64,000 nucleotides of DNA, taken from the NCBI GenBank assembly GCA_903772945.1, contig CAICTM010000095.1, positions 58,706 to 122,705 on the forward strand. Reading direction: 5' to 3'. Source of the DNA: Seminavis robusta. Lineage: Eukaryota > Bacillariophyta > Bacillariophyceae > Naviculales > Naviculaceae. The first letter of the stretch is position 1. The number at the start of each line of letters is the position of its first letter. Shown here piece by piece: positions 45,667-55,026 of the stretch. A program made the translations under genes and the position numbers. Under the pieces are notes generated by a model. That model did not search any database. It was not told the DNA's origin and was given only the letters and a program-made list of their open reading frames with translations.

Positions 45667-46905
45667 ATGTCGACCCCACCAGGAGGTCCCGAGCATTATC
45701 CTCCATCGGCATCAGGTGCTCCTGGTGGCGGTGGAGGCGGTGGTGGAGGGAATGGAGATGGTGGCAGTGCGGCTGGACCGGCTCCTTATCCGTACTACTC
45801 GTATCCCTACTACCATTATCCACCTTATTATCATCAGTCCTATTATCCCCCACCTCCTCAGAGTCCAGGACAACCATCGGCATCTGCGCCTTCTGATAAT
45901 ACGTCATCCCCTCAGAGAGGAGGTCATCATCATCCTGGAGCACCCTCACCGGCTGCAGCAGCACCTTCGTATTCACCGTATGGGCATGCTCAGTCTTATC
46001 CACACGCTCCCCCTTCTCATCATTATCCACCACAACCACCACAGCATGGCAATAATGGAGGAGACCCATCTTCTGCTCAACCATCCTCTGATCCACAAAA
46101 TCCATACTCTGGGTATCACAATTACTATTATCCAAACTCTTACTACCCCTATTATTACCCATACTACCACTCATACCCTCAGCAGCAGCAGCACGCGGGA
46201 GCTCCTGGAGGACCCAACGACAATCCCCATGCCAATCCACCTGGCTCTTCCGAAATGGCGCCCTTGGATCGAGCTACAAATCCTGGATACCCACAGGCTA
46301 ATCCTGGAGGATACCCAACAGCCCCAGCTCCTGGATACCCACCTGCACCAGCTCCTGGATACCCACCTGCACCAGCTCCCACAAATCCGTCGTATCCTCC
46401 CACAAATCCATCCTACCCTCCACCTGTCCAACCTCAACCCAACACCACCGATGCTGATACCGGTAGTACCCCGAACGATAATCCTCCGCCAAACAACAAC
46501 AATAACACCAATACTACAAACTACACACCACCATCACAACCACAAGACGCCACCAGTGAAAGCAATACGCCCACCGAATACGATAGCAATGGTAACAATG
46601 GACCACCAACGGAAACTGAGGCCGGTCCTGTGATTGTCGATGAACCTCAGCAGCAATCCACCGATGATGCCCTTCCTCCCGTTTCGGCCAACGACGAGGA
46701 CGATAATGAGGAACAACCTCCCACCAAAAAGAAACGATCGAATCCTCCTGTTGCTGAGGAATCCCAAGAAACAGCACCAAAAGAAAACAAGAAGCAACCG
46801 CCACCAGAATCGCCCCAAAAGCCACAAGAATCATCGCCCCAAAAACAGCAAGACACTCCGAAAAAGAAGGAAGAAGAAGATGCCAAGGAAGCCACCGATG
46901 GATAG
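45667..46905 (+). CDS. Pro/Tyr-rich disordered protein
   Basis: One exon of 412 residues. The first two thirds are Pro, Tyr, Gly, Gln and His rich, with YPYYSYPYYHYPPYY blocks and a tandem GYPPAPAP repeat (residues about 220-245). Then come Asn/Thr-rich and acidic stretches, and a basic PPTKKKRSNPP patch that would serve as a nuclear localisation signal, ending in a Pro/Lys/Glu-rich tail. There is no folded domain and no signal peptide. Tyr/Pro/Gln-rich low-complexity proteins of this type often drive phase separation or bind RNA-processing factors; that is only an analogy. The unbroken coding frame across a highly repetitive region argues that it is real. Confidence 0.7.
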   Translation: MSTPPGGPEHYPPSASGAPGGGGGGGGGNGDGGSAAGPAPYPYYSYPYYHYPPYYHQSYYPPPPQSPGQPSASAPSDNTSSPQRGGHHHPGAPSPAAAAPSYSPYGHAQSYPHAPPSHHYPPQPPQHGNNGGDPSSAQPSSDPQNPYSGYHNYYYPNSYYPYYYPYYHSYPQQQQHAGAPGGPNDNPHANPPGSSEMAPLDRATNPGYPQANPGGYPTAPAPGYPPAPAPGYPPAPAPTNPSYPPTNPSYPPPVQPQPNTTDADTGSTPNDNPPPNNNNNTNTTNYTPPSQPQDATSESNTPTEYDSNGNNGPPTETEAGPVIVDEPQQQSTDDALPPVSANDEDDNEEQPPTKKKRSNPPVAEESQETAPKENKKQPPPESPQKPQESSPQKQQDTPKKKEEEDAKEATDG

Positions 46906-48096
46906 GCAGAGCCCTCAATTAAGCTATTGTGGCGACAGTATGGTTGTATGTGAGCTTTTGTGTGTGCTCAGTAAAGTGAAATCACAGACGGTCGATCGAT
47001 CGATGCCATCAGTCTGTTGCTTGTTGCCGTCATCCAAACAGCTGGCCCGGACTATACGACCAACCAACAACAGAGAAGCGAATTTCTTCCCTTTGGAAAT
47101 TGGTTGGATGGAAGTTTTGTTGTTTTTGTGTACGGTACGGTGAAAGAGACAAATGCAAATGACGTGTCATCGAATGCAAAAACGACGACAATGGATTATT
47201 TATTCGTCTCAATTGCTCGGTCGGAAGTGATGTTTGTTTGTATTTATTTCGATGTGGAAAATAAGGATGGGTGGGGACAAGACAGCCAGTAGCATTTTGA
47301 GCCTAAGAGTGGCCTACATGCTATCATGCTGATCGTTGGTCAAAGGAGAAGAGGAGATCATTCGAAGATTGTATTGCATGGCTTTTACTTGGTTGTCTGG
47401 GATAAAGGGAACCGGGAGCCACAAAAGTGTTTTTTACTGTCATTTGGGTTACTTATTGTATCCTCTCGAAAACAAAATTAAGTGAGAGAGGGACACCGGG
47501 AAACCATCCTGCCGAACAGAACGCGGATCTAGCTAGGTTCTGAATGCATGCAGAAGCATTCAGAACCTACCTAGCTAGAAAACTAGGCGTAAAATCTCGT
47601 GACGTTTTTGTGTAGAAACTACTTTTAAAACCTTTTCGACAGGCCCTCTACCAAAGTTTGGCCAATGATCGGTGCATAAGTATACATGCCTCTCGATTCG
47701 ATTCGATTCCAACAGGTCACGACGACAACCAACCAAAAAGCAGCTCCAAAACCTTGTCGTCGAAACCAACCTTGCATCTGTTTGGCATCTAGCTAGCTCG
47801 TTCTATTATATGAGGTCTACATGACTTGATCTATTTAGCATTTTTGTTGTTTTCCAGGGCTACCGGCATTGCACGGAATCAACAGTGGCTATACCTCGAT
47901 CGTATGCAGCCAAGTGGAGCCAAGGATCGACGTTTCTTGCCTCTCGGTGTACCTGCACCTGACGAATCCCGATCGAAGCTCGGCTCGCCGCCACATAGCA
48001 TGGGATGCTTGGTCACGGTGGCCACTTCCACATCTCAATCAGCGACCGACTTGACTGTACAGTACCGCAGTTGCAGCTTAGTATTCATTCATTCAT
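46906..48096. other. gap between convergent genes
   Basis: No gene is supported. A plus-strand frame at 47826-48296 runs into the sulfatase on the other strand and has no features. There are a strong hairpin at 47529-47578, TCGATTCGATTCGATTCC at 47692-47709 and (ATTC)n at 48084-48099. Confidence 0.5.
47529..47578. repeat. long hairpin
   Basis: AGGTTCTGAATGC (47535-47547) pairs perfectly with GCATTCAGAACCT (47556-47568) around an 8-base loop; an outer CTAGCT/AGCTAG stem extends it after a 4-base bulge. Confidence 0.6.
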
Positions 48097-49803
48097 TCAT
48101 TGAGCCTCTGCTGCCATCTCTGCATCATCGTCGACTGTACACCGTGGCGCCAAGTATCCCTTGTCTCGCTTATACGCCGTTGAAACCGGGAGGCACGTTT
48201 TGGCCCCTCCATCATAGTTGGTCTGGTACACCCCCTGCCCCACTTCCAAGAGCCGGTCCCACAGTCTCCGAAACACAATTGGATATTGATCCTTGACATT
48301 CACGTGTTCGGTGGGATCCTTTTCAATATCAAACAAACACCCGTTTGGACATCCGGCATCTGGTCCTGGCATGGGGATTCGTTTGGTGGCATTGGGAAAC
48401 TGCGTTCCCTGCCAGACTCCCAATCCTCCCTGTGTTCCATTGACGACTTTCCAAGGCCAGTCGATGAGGGCATGATCACCAGTTCCTCCTGGAAAATCGC
48501 ATTCGGCTTCGGGAGTGCAATAAGAGAGTGGAATTTCGTGCCGGACTGCCGTGACATTGGTATTGTTGGGTGTAATGAGGGCGTGCCAAAAATCGCGACT
48601 GTCCACAGGAGGAACGTCGTCATTTTCGTCTTCAATTGGCCGCGTTCTTGTTTCGTTGTTTTGTCCAGAACCCGCCAATCCCACCAATGTGGCATACCAA
48701 TCGACGAGATGCACTAGTAAATTGCTCCGGGTCCCCACCAGATGCGGAGCGTGTCGTTCGACGTATCCTCCCGTGACAAATGCCGCCGCTCGAACGCCTC
48801 CTTCAAAATCGGTCACTTTCCCACCCCGCAATGGATAATTGTTGCCGCCGTATTCGGCCTGGATCCATCCACCATTGTCCGACGAAAAAATGAGTATGGC
48901 ATTTTCGTACAATCCACTCTCGCGTAGAGCGCGAGTGACATTTTGAACGCCTTCATCGAGAATGGCGGCCATGGCATTCATTCTAGACCGGGCGCGATGC
49001 GGGGAATCGTTGTCGACGGGTGTTTCGTATTCTGGGGGTGCTTCGAGGGGTCCATGCATGGCTTGCCACGCCAAATAGAGGAATAGTGGTTTTGTTTTTG
49101 GCGAGTGCTGTTGAATGAGGTTGACGGCATCCATGGCATAGAGATAGGTCGAGTAGGTTCCATTGCGGCCAAACGCGGGTGCCTGTTGGGACCACAAATC
49201 GACAAAGGGCATATTGTGTGTGTCGGTATTGATTTGTGTGAAATGATCCTGGCCTCCTTTGAGGAATCCGAAATGATGATCAAAGCCTCGACTAGTGGGT
49301 AAATTGGCCGTGGAACGTCCACCGACGTGCCATTTGCCAATGCACGCCGTCTTGTAGGATGAGTTGCTGGCATGTTTGATTTGCTGCGGCAACAAGGTCA
49401 TGCGCAAATCGGCACCTCCCGGATTGGTAATGAGATTGTTCTTGTTGTTTTGCGTCACATGCAAGGGAAAGCGACCACTGAGGAGCGAACTACGGGCGGG
49501 ACTGCAGTACTTGTAACTGTAGTGACGGTCCAGAATCACACCCGTCTGCGACAACGAGTGGATGAACGGCATGCGTTCTTGGATCTCGGCATTGCCATTC
49601 CAAGGAGCATTGTACCAACCCATGTCATCGGCCAGCATCAGAATGATATGGGGAGGACCGTCATTGGTACTACTTGTCTTCTTAGTAGTCTTTGGCTCAC
49701 CATCATTCCTGACTTCATTCAAATTCGGAACACACGAAACTACCTCTGCAAACACAAGGACAAGAACCAATGAAAAGATCTTGAGGACTTGGGGAACCCA
49801 CAT
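48097..49803 (-). CDS. secreted arylsulfatase (type I sulfatase)
   Basis: One exon, 568 residues. A signal peptide (MWVPQVLKIFSLVLVLVFAEVVS) is followed by the metal-binding start ILMLADDMGW (D59, D60) and the sulfatase signature CSPARSSLLSGR at residues 100-111, where C100 would be converted to formylglycine. The second signature region is present as TACIGKWHVGG, and the late metal site as IFSSDNGGW. Overall order matches arylsulfatase B-type enzymes, which hydrolyse sulfate esters of polysaccharides. Several N-glycosylation sites (NGT, NVT, NNT) fit an extracellular or lysosomal location. All catalytic residues that I can recognise are intact. A role in remodelling sulfated polysaccharides or recycling sulfate is inferred. 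Confidence 0.9.
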   Translation of the reverse strand: MWVPQVLKIFSLVLVLVFAEVVSCVPNLNEVRNDGEPKTTKKTSSTNDGPPHIILMLADDMGWYNAPWNGNAEIQERMPFIHSLSQTGVILDRHYSYKYCSPARSSLLSGRFPLHVTQNNKNNLITNPGGADLRMTLLPQQIKHASNSSYKTACIGKWHVGGRSTANLPTSRGFDHHFGFLKGGQDHFTQINTDTHNMPFVDLWSQQAPAFGRNGTYSTYLYAMDAVNLIQQHSPKTKPLFLYLAWQAMHGPLEAPPEYETPVDNDSPHRARSRMNAMAAILDEGVQNVTRALRESGLYENAILIFSSDNGGWIQAEYGGNNYPLRGGKVTDFEGGVRAAAFVTGGYVERHAPHLVGTRSNLLVHLVDWYATLVGLAGSGQNNETRTRPIEDENDDVPPVDSRDFWHALITPNNTNVTAVRHEIPLSYCTPEAECDFPGGTGDHALIDWPWKVVNGTQGGLGVWQGTQFPNATKRIPMPGPDAGCPNGCLFDIEKDPTEHVNVKDQYPIVFRRLWDRLLEVGQGVYQTNYDGGAKTCLPVSTAYKRDKGYLAPRCTVDDDAEMAAEAQ

Positions 49804-50440
49804 CCTACTCTACCTGCAGCTGGCTATTCGTAGCTATGGATACTAGCTAGATAACAGATATACTATGACAACGGTAGCTCAAGGCACTTCTTCACAAACA
49901 TAAGCCGCCTGCGTTGTGGGTTATTTCGATCCGAGATCTTGTTGCAAGATATAAGCTAGCTAAGCAACATTGATATCTGTCGTTCATCAAATCAATGAAG
50001 CACCTCCGGCGGGGGTTCAGAGTACGACTGTACTATGGGGGTTTAGAGTAGGGAAATTATCTACGGAAGTACTACCGTAGTAGGGAAATTATCTACGCAC
50101 CTCCGACCATGAAAGAGAATCAAATATACATGGGCCGGCGAGGGGCCAGCTTGGCCAAGGACCACAACATCAGTGGAGCCATGGTGGCTGGTGTGGCTCC
50201 AGTCTACATATACCGTATTCAAGACAGATACATTTCTAAACTGGCAGCTATTTCAAAACCCTGTGTTCATTCTGAGTACTGTACCTACCGGGACAGCTCT
50301 TGGCAGGCTTCAACATCTGCCTCTAGGGCAAAACCAGCATCAAGACCCATCAGGAAGGGAACACATTAAAGGAAATGGGGCGTGATCTTGAATACTGTGT
50401 TCACTGTGTTGCCATGGTGTTGGAGTCTAAGGAATCGGCC
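49804..50440. other. gap upstream of sulfatase gene
   Basis: The stretch contains the sulfatase promoter and the 3' flank of the PH-domain gene. A plus frame at 50109-50369 has no recognisable features. One dispersed repeat lies at 50037-50097. Confidence 0.45.
50037..50097 (+). repeat. dispersed GGTTTAGAGTAGGGAAATTAT element, copy 2
   Basis: GGGGGTTTAGAGTAGGG then AAATTATCTACGGAAGTAC, followed by a partial second unit GTAGTAGGGAAATTATCTACG (50077-50097). A still shorter GGGGGTTCAGAGTACGACTG lies at 50011. Confidence 0.6.
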
Positions 50441-52693
50441 CTAGTTTGGTGGCACATGCATCTCCATGACATCACCATTCTTGACCAGAATATCTTGTTG
50501 AATGCGCTGCATTCCAGGGATGCTCGTCTGAATGTAAACTTCTGCATCCCTATCCAGGTGGCCTGCTGTCTCCACCTCAAAACTGTGGACCCATTTCATC
50601 GGAGTTGACTTATACTCGACCTTCTTTCCACTGAGACCTTGGACATTGACGCTGAGGAGACGAAGATTTGTGTACACGTACATATCTCTGCCACACTTAT
50701 AAGCTCTTTCCACGTGCTCATCATTCAACAGAATGGAAGGGTCACTGTGGAGCTGGTGATTCACAACTTCGGCATCAATCTCTACCGAGTTGCTGGTGAG
50801 CCATGATGTAAAGCTGTTCATATCCGGAGATTTTGGTTCCGAGGACCCAAATGACCCAGAGTTATCAAAGTACCGGGCCACGTCTTCTTTTGTCCCCAAC
50901 AACATTGCGGACAAGAATTTTTGCAGCATGACAATGTCGGCTTTGCCCTTTCGAAAGTCCAAACTAATCTTTTTCAAACTCCAGAGATTGCGGGTGTACA
51001 GCTTGATCTCGGAATCTCGGTCCCAGCTACCGGCAGACTCTGCGGAGAATGCGCGGATGCTTTTGTAGGGGATGCTCTTGTATTCCACCTTTTTACCACT
51101 CCAGCCTTGCACATCCATAATCATGACGCGAAGATTCGTGAAAAATGTGGCATCACGACCCGCCTTGAACGCTAGGACAATGTTCTCGTCGTCCAACAGG
51201 ACGGGTACTTCTGTGTGAAGAATTGCATTCAGTTCTGTAGGGTCTATCGCCCTTTGATCATCACCGATCTTGGACATGAACTTTTCAAACCCCTTCTCTG
51301 TGTCGGACGTGTTGCTGACGTTGGGATGGAGAGGCACCAGATCCTGAAGAGCATCACGGGCATGCAGGCATCGTTTGGAGATGTACTGCTTGACGGCAAT
51401 AATGTCAACCAACTTTTTGTTAAAATCCAAGTCCCACTTCGACATGTATGATTCTTTATCATCACCCGAACCTTTGAACTTCATTTCCGTCCAAAGTTTA
51501 ATTTCCGAGTCATGGTCGAGCGTCTTGCCAGCTGTTTCCGCGGCAAATCCAACCACGAATTTCCATGGAAGAGTGCTGTATTCGACCTTTTTCCCAGACC
51601 ACCCTTTGGGGTCAATTTTGAGGCATCGCTTTGTCGTGAAGAGGAAGATGTCTCGCCAACCCTTGAATGCCATTTCGACCACTTCCGAGGACTGAAGAAT
51701 GGGAGGAGAACTCTTGAACACTCGATCCATTTCGACGGCATCCAGGGGTCGATTGTTGCTACGCTCCCACCAACTGGCAGAGGGGTCAATGTGACCCTCT
51801 TTCTGATCAACCTCTCCAAGGATACTTTCGTCTCTGCCCAACACATGATTGTTGAGACACGTCTGAATGGACCATAGATTGACCTTGCTCTTTCTAAAGT
51901 CTTGCTTAATCTCCATGATTCCGTGAATGTCGGTAAAGATCCGCATTTCGGAATCAAAATCCCAGGATCCAGCCGTCTCTACGGCATAGCCACGGACGTT
52001 TTCCCATGGAACCGAGAGGAATTCCACCTTCTTGCCGGACAAACCTTTCACATCAATGACCAACACGCGTCTGGAAGTCAGAACGGTATAGTCACGCCAT
52101 GTTTTGTAGGCCAATTCGACAGTTTCGTCTGGCATCAACACTGGATACTTGTTCTTGAGTTTGTCTTGCATATCCGCAGGGGTGATTTGCTTGGCATCGC
52201 TGCTGAGCCATTCGGCTACAGAACTGGCACTATCCGGGGGAAGTGTGGAAATAATGGCATCTTGCGTTCCTTGGGTGGTATTGTTGTTGGATGAAAGACA
52301 TTTGCGATTCAAGAACTGTTTGACGGCAAAGATATCAACGACTTTCTTTCCAAACTCCACCTTGACAGCATTATTGGAGCGCGTGTAAATGTGTAGTTCG
52401 GTATCGTGGTCCCATCCTCCTCCCGCCGTTTCTACAGAAAATGCTTGAATGGCCGAGTACGGAATGGATTCAAAATTCTTGCGCTTGTGTCCAATCCCTT
52501 TCCCATCTTTGATAAGGATCCGATGCGATGTCAGATAGGATTTGTCTCTTGGATCCAAGGCGGACTTGTATGCCAACAGAATGCGTTCGGATTCATGAAG
52601 GACCAGTGGCTCTTTTTCCCGCAGTTTCTTCTCCGCTTCTTCTGCTTCGATTTGGTAGGAATTGTCCCCTACAATGTTGGCAAGGGTGGCCAT
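50441..52693 (-). CDS. protein of five tandem bacterial-type PH (YvbH/DUF1696-like) domains
   Basis: One exon; from the ATG at 52693 (MATLANIVGD) 750 residues. Five homologous units lie at about 24-132, 177-282, 324-443, 490-600 and 645-742. Each has the pattern AxKxxRD-x-x-x-FT(N/S)xR-(L/V), then VxGxSGKKVEYxSxP, a xxExAGSWDxDSE block and a C-terminal VKQFL-like helix. This is the signature of the bacterial PH family first seen in Bacillus YvbH, where a single unit makes the protein. The linkers are short and acidic. There is no signal or membrane segment, so it is presumably cytosolic; bacterial homologues form rings, and five fused units could make one in a single chain. Function is unknown. 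The frame extends 19 codons upstream to 52750. It diverges from the S1 protein gene at 53270. Confidence 0.8.
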   Translation of the reverse strand: MATLANIVGDNSYQIEAEEAEKKLREKEPLVLHESERILLAYKSALDPRDKSYLTSHRILIKDGKGIGHKRKNFESIPYSAIQAFSVETAGGGWDHDTELHIYTRSNNAVKVEFGKKVVDIFAVKQFLNRKCLSSNNNTTQGTQDAIISTLPPDSASSVAEWLSSDAKQITPADMQDKLKNKYPVLMPDETVELAYKTWRDYTVLTSRRVLVIDVKGLSGKKVEFLSVPWENVRGYAVETAGSWDFDSEMRIFTDIHGIMEIKQDFRKSKVNLWSIQTCLNNHVLGRDESILGEVDQKEGHIDPSASWWERSNNRPLDAVEMDRVFKSSPPILQSSEVVEMAFKGWRDIFLFTTKRCLKIDPKGWSGKKVEYSTLPWKFVVGFAAETAGKTLDHDSEIKLWTEMKFKGSGDDKESYMSKWDLDFNKKLVDIIAVKQYISKRCLHARDALQDLVPLHPNVSNTSDTEKGFEKFMSKIGDDQRAIDPTELNAILHTEVPVLLDDENIVLAFKAGRDATFFTNLRVMIMDVQGWSGKKVEYKSIPYKSIRAFSAESAGSWDRDSEIKLYTRNLWSLKKISLDFRKGKADIVMLQKFLSAMLLGTKEDVARYFDNSGSFGSSEPKSPDMNSFTSWLTSNSVEIDAEVVNHQLHSDPSILLNDEHVERAYKCGRDMYVYTNLRLLSVNVQGLSGKKVEYKSTPMKWVHSFEVETAGHLDRDAEVYIQTSIPGMQRIQQDILVKNGDVMEMHVPPN

Positions 52694-52849
52694 CTTTTTT
52701 AAAATAATGGCCGTGCTATGGATTTGACTCGACTTGATCAGTCCTTGCAAGGCTGCTGTTGAGAGAGAGGAAAGATATCTTCCCTATTCTAGCAGCCTCT
52801 AGCCCCCTTGTCGTCAAGATACGGGTGCAGGGAATAAAGTGGACGTGGG

Positions 52850-52887
52850 CTCTTCTTTGCGTTAGCCTGGCCCTCGCTTGCTTCCAA
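52850..52887 (+). repeat. dispersed 38-base repeat
   Basis: CTCTTCTTTGC, a short variable run, then AGCCTGGCCCTCGCT and GCTTCCA; the same order occurs at 35799-35836. Both copies are upstream of plus-strand genes. Confidence 0.5.
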
Positions 52888-53002
52888 CTTCCCCAGCCTA
52901 GCTAGATAGCTATCATAGGAGACAAAAAACCTTCCCTGTTTCCAGGAGGAAGATGCACCCGAAGCGAAGCCGACAATTGAGTATCGTATCCTCCAGTTTC
53001 GA

Positions 53003-53048
53003 GGTCTTGGATCTTTTTGAAAGCCGTTTTGCTGGCTTTATTCGAATC
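53003..53048 (+). repeat. dispersed repeat, arm 1
   Basis: The segment from GGTCTTGGATCTTT to TTTGCTGGCTTTATTCG resembles the reverse complement of 57805-57850. Confidence 0.5.
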
Positions 53049-53269
53049 TTAGTCATTTCGAATACTAGTAGAATCGAATCGAATCGAATCGAATCAGAAT
53101 CCTTGGCGTCAAGATCCAACGCAACGGCCGCGGCCTTGGAAGATGGATGGTGTTGATCGACCTGCTACCCGTACAACTTTGTCTTGGTCTACAGTACCGT
53201 ACGCTCTGCTCTGATCAGTCTCTACTACTATTTATAGCTGCATAGCTAGCTAACTACAGTACCAGTAGT

Positions 53270-54427
53270 ATGAATAACAATAGAAGCCTCCCCCCAGAAG
53301 GCTCTATTGAACGCGGCACGGTATCGCGAATCGAAACATACGGTGCCTTTTGCGACTTGAACAATTACCATCGACTGCGTGGCTTGATTCACATTTCTCG
53401 GTTGGCCAACTCCAAGGTGGACCGTGTGGAAGACGTGGTTTCGGTGGACGATGTAGTGTGGGTCAAAGTCTTGGAGGTTTCTACAAGTCAAGACGAACAA
53501 ACCGGAAGAACGCGCCACAAGATTAGTTTGTCGTTAAAAGACGCCAGTCAAGAAGATGGCTCTGATTTGGCCGCCCAAGATGCGCAACAGCAGGCACTGT
53601 CGCAACAGATCCAGCAGAATTTACAGTCCAGTATTGGAATGGGAGTCGCCATTGATCCCATGGCACAACACACGACCAGTAGCAGTCGCAGTAACAATCG
53701 ATTGATTCTCAAGCATCAGCCCAAGAAACATGAAACCGTCATTAATGGATATGCACTCGTCGATGATGATGAAGGAGAGCCTGAACCGCCTCCACCTTCA
53801 CAACCACCACGACATTATCAACGTCAATCAGACAGTAAGCAACCAACCACATCGGCATCCGATACTCGAACAGCAGCAACAGCAACACCCACTTCCATTG
53901 CACCCATGGGACGAGGAAGAGGCACCACTCTTCCCGCGTGGATGACACGGCAACAACCAATGCAACCACCAGGAGACGATGCCATTACCAAAAAAGAAAA
54001 ATCACACAAAAGCGAGCGAAAACACAAGAAAGAGCGACGACACCGGGACGAATCACCAGATAGTCGCAGCAGCGAGGATCGACCCAAACACCGAAAACAC
54101 AAACGCAAACACCGCGAGCGAAAGCACAAACACAAACGCCGTCGTCGGAGTAGAAGCAGGAGTGTCTCCTCGTCGTCATCTGAACGTGAAAGCAGGAGAC
54201 GACACCGCAGTAAACGCCGACACTATCATAGCAGTGATGACAGTGATGAGAGTGACAGGGACAATCGAAAGTCAAAACGACGCAGTAGGGACGATCGTCG
54301 TCGTGATAAAAGTCGTTCTCCACCACCAAAAGACAACAACGACCAATTTCAGAGTGTGGAAGATGCACAACGACTTATTCAACAACTCGAAGCCAAAAAG
54401 AAGCAACGACACAAAGACAGGGATTGA
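53270..54427 (+). CDS. S1-domain RS-rich RNA-binding protein (ZCCHC17-like)
   Basis: One exon, 385 residues. Residues about 11-90 form an S1 RNA-binding domain (GTVSRIETYGAFCDL, then RGLIHISRL, VWVKVLEV, HKISLSLKD). A Gln-rich spacer and a Pro-rich part follow, including GRGRGTTLPAWMT. The C-terminal 150 residues are Lys/Arg/His/Ser-rich with SRSRSVSSSSSE and RRRDKSRSPPP, typical of nuclear speckle or nucleolar splicing factors. The closest design is the animal ZCCHC17/pNO40 type (S1 plus basic tail), although no CCHC zinc knuckle is present. A role in pre-mRNA or rRNA processing is inferred. The end has a short coiled segment (DAQRLIQQLEAKKKQ). Confidence 0.75.
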   Translation: MNNNRSLPPEGSIERGTVSRIETYGAFCDLNNYHRLRGLIHISRLANSKVDRVEDVVSVDDVVWVKVLEVSTSQDEQTGRTRHKISLSLKDASQEDGSDLAAQDAQQQALSQQIQQNLQSSIGMGVAIDPMAQHTTSSSRSNNRLILKHQPKKHETVINGYALVDDDEGEPEPPPPSQPPRHYQRQSDSKQPTTSASDTRTAATATPTSIAPMGRGRGTTLPAWMTRQQPMQPPGDDAITKKEKSHKSERKHKKERRHRDESPDSRSSEDRPKHRKHKRKHRERKHKHKRRRRSRSRSVSSSSSERESRRRHRSKRRHYHSSDDSDESDRDNRKSKRRSRDDRRRDKSRSPPPKDNNDQFQSVEDAQRLIQQLEAKKKQRHKDRD

Positions 54428-55026
54428 ATTGGATTTTATTTGATTATTCTACTAGAGAGGGATGAACACGGATGAAGGAACCATCGTTACGTGCGTGCAT
54501 GCATGCATGTATGTTACAAACAAACACAACTTGGGGGCAAAAGAACCTACTAACTATAACAAACGAAACGCCATGCAAAGCATTCGTGCGAATGGCAAAC
54601 AATAATAAGCAATCTATCTAGCTGTATACGGTACCGTATCGGATTGCAATGGCTGGTGATCAGCCAAAATGGTTCCCAAACCTTTCAGGCAGTATCTGGA
54701 TTCATCCACGGGATGCGGACAGTGCTTTTCGTCTTGCCAGTGCCCATGACTGCAATCCCTTGTTTGCAGCTCATGACAATAAGTACTACCGGTACGTACA
54801 ACGGCTCTTTCTGGCTACACGGTAGGATCCAGCTCCTGCGTGTCCATCCCAGATCATGTGGCATATCATTCTTATTAATCAGAACTAAATATTTGAGATT
54901 ACATACAGTAAAGTACCGGTACGGTAAAGAACAAAGGCCTTATCCATCAATCGATCAAACATACAATGCGACAAGTCGTACATGTACTACTGGACGGCAT
55001 GGTACACGTATGGTGTGTCATCCTTT
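54428..55026. other. gap between convergent genes
   Basis: No gene is seen. GTGCGTGCATGCATGCATG at 54491-54509 is alternating purine-pyrimidine. A plus frame at 54644-55222 overlaps the minus-strand repeat gene and is a shadow. Confidence 0.45.

Larger units (their letters stand above)
52694..53269. promoter_or_regulatory. divergent promoter region
   Basis: These 576 bases separate two start codons. The region contains a GAATC(GAATC)n run at 53072-53096, one arm of a dispersed inverted pair (53003-53048) and one copy of the CCTGGCCCTCGCT repeat (52850-52887). No gene is seen. Confidence 0.4.

Noticed and set aside
45716-46633. 305-codon frame +2 inside the Pro/Tyr-rich gene
   Set aside because: The main frame has a good start and a coherent composition; the other frame is a His/Ile-rich shadow of the same low-complexity DNA.
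47826-48296. 156-codon plus frame opposite the sulfatase 3' end
   Set aside because: It overlaps the sulfatase on the other strand, which has intact catalytic signatures, and has no features of its own.
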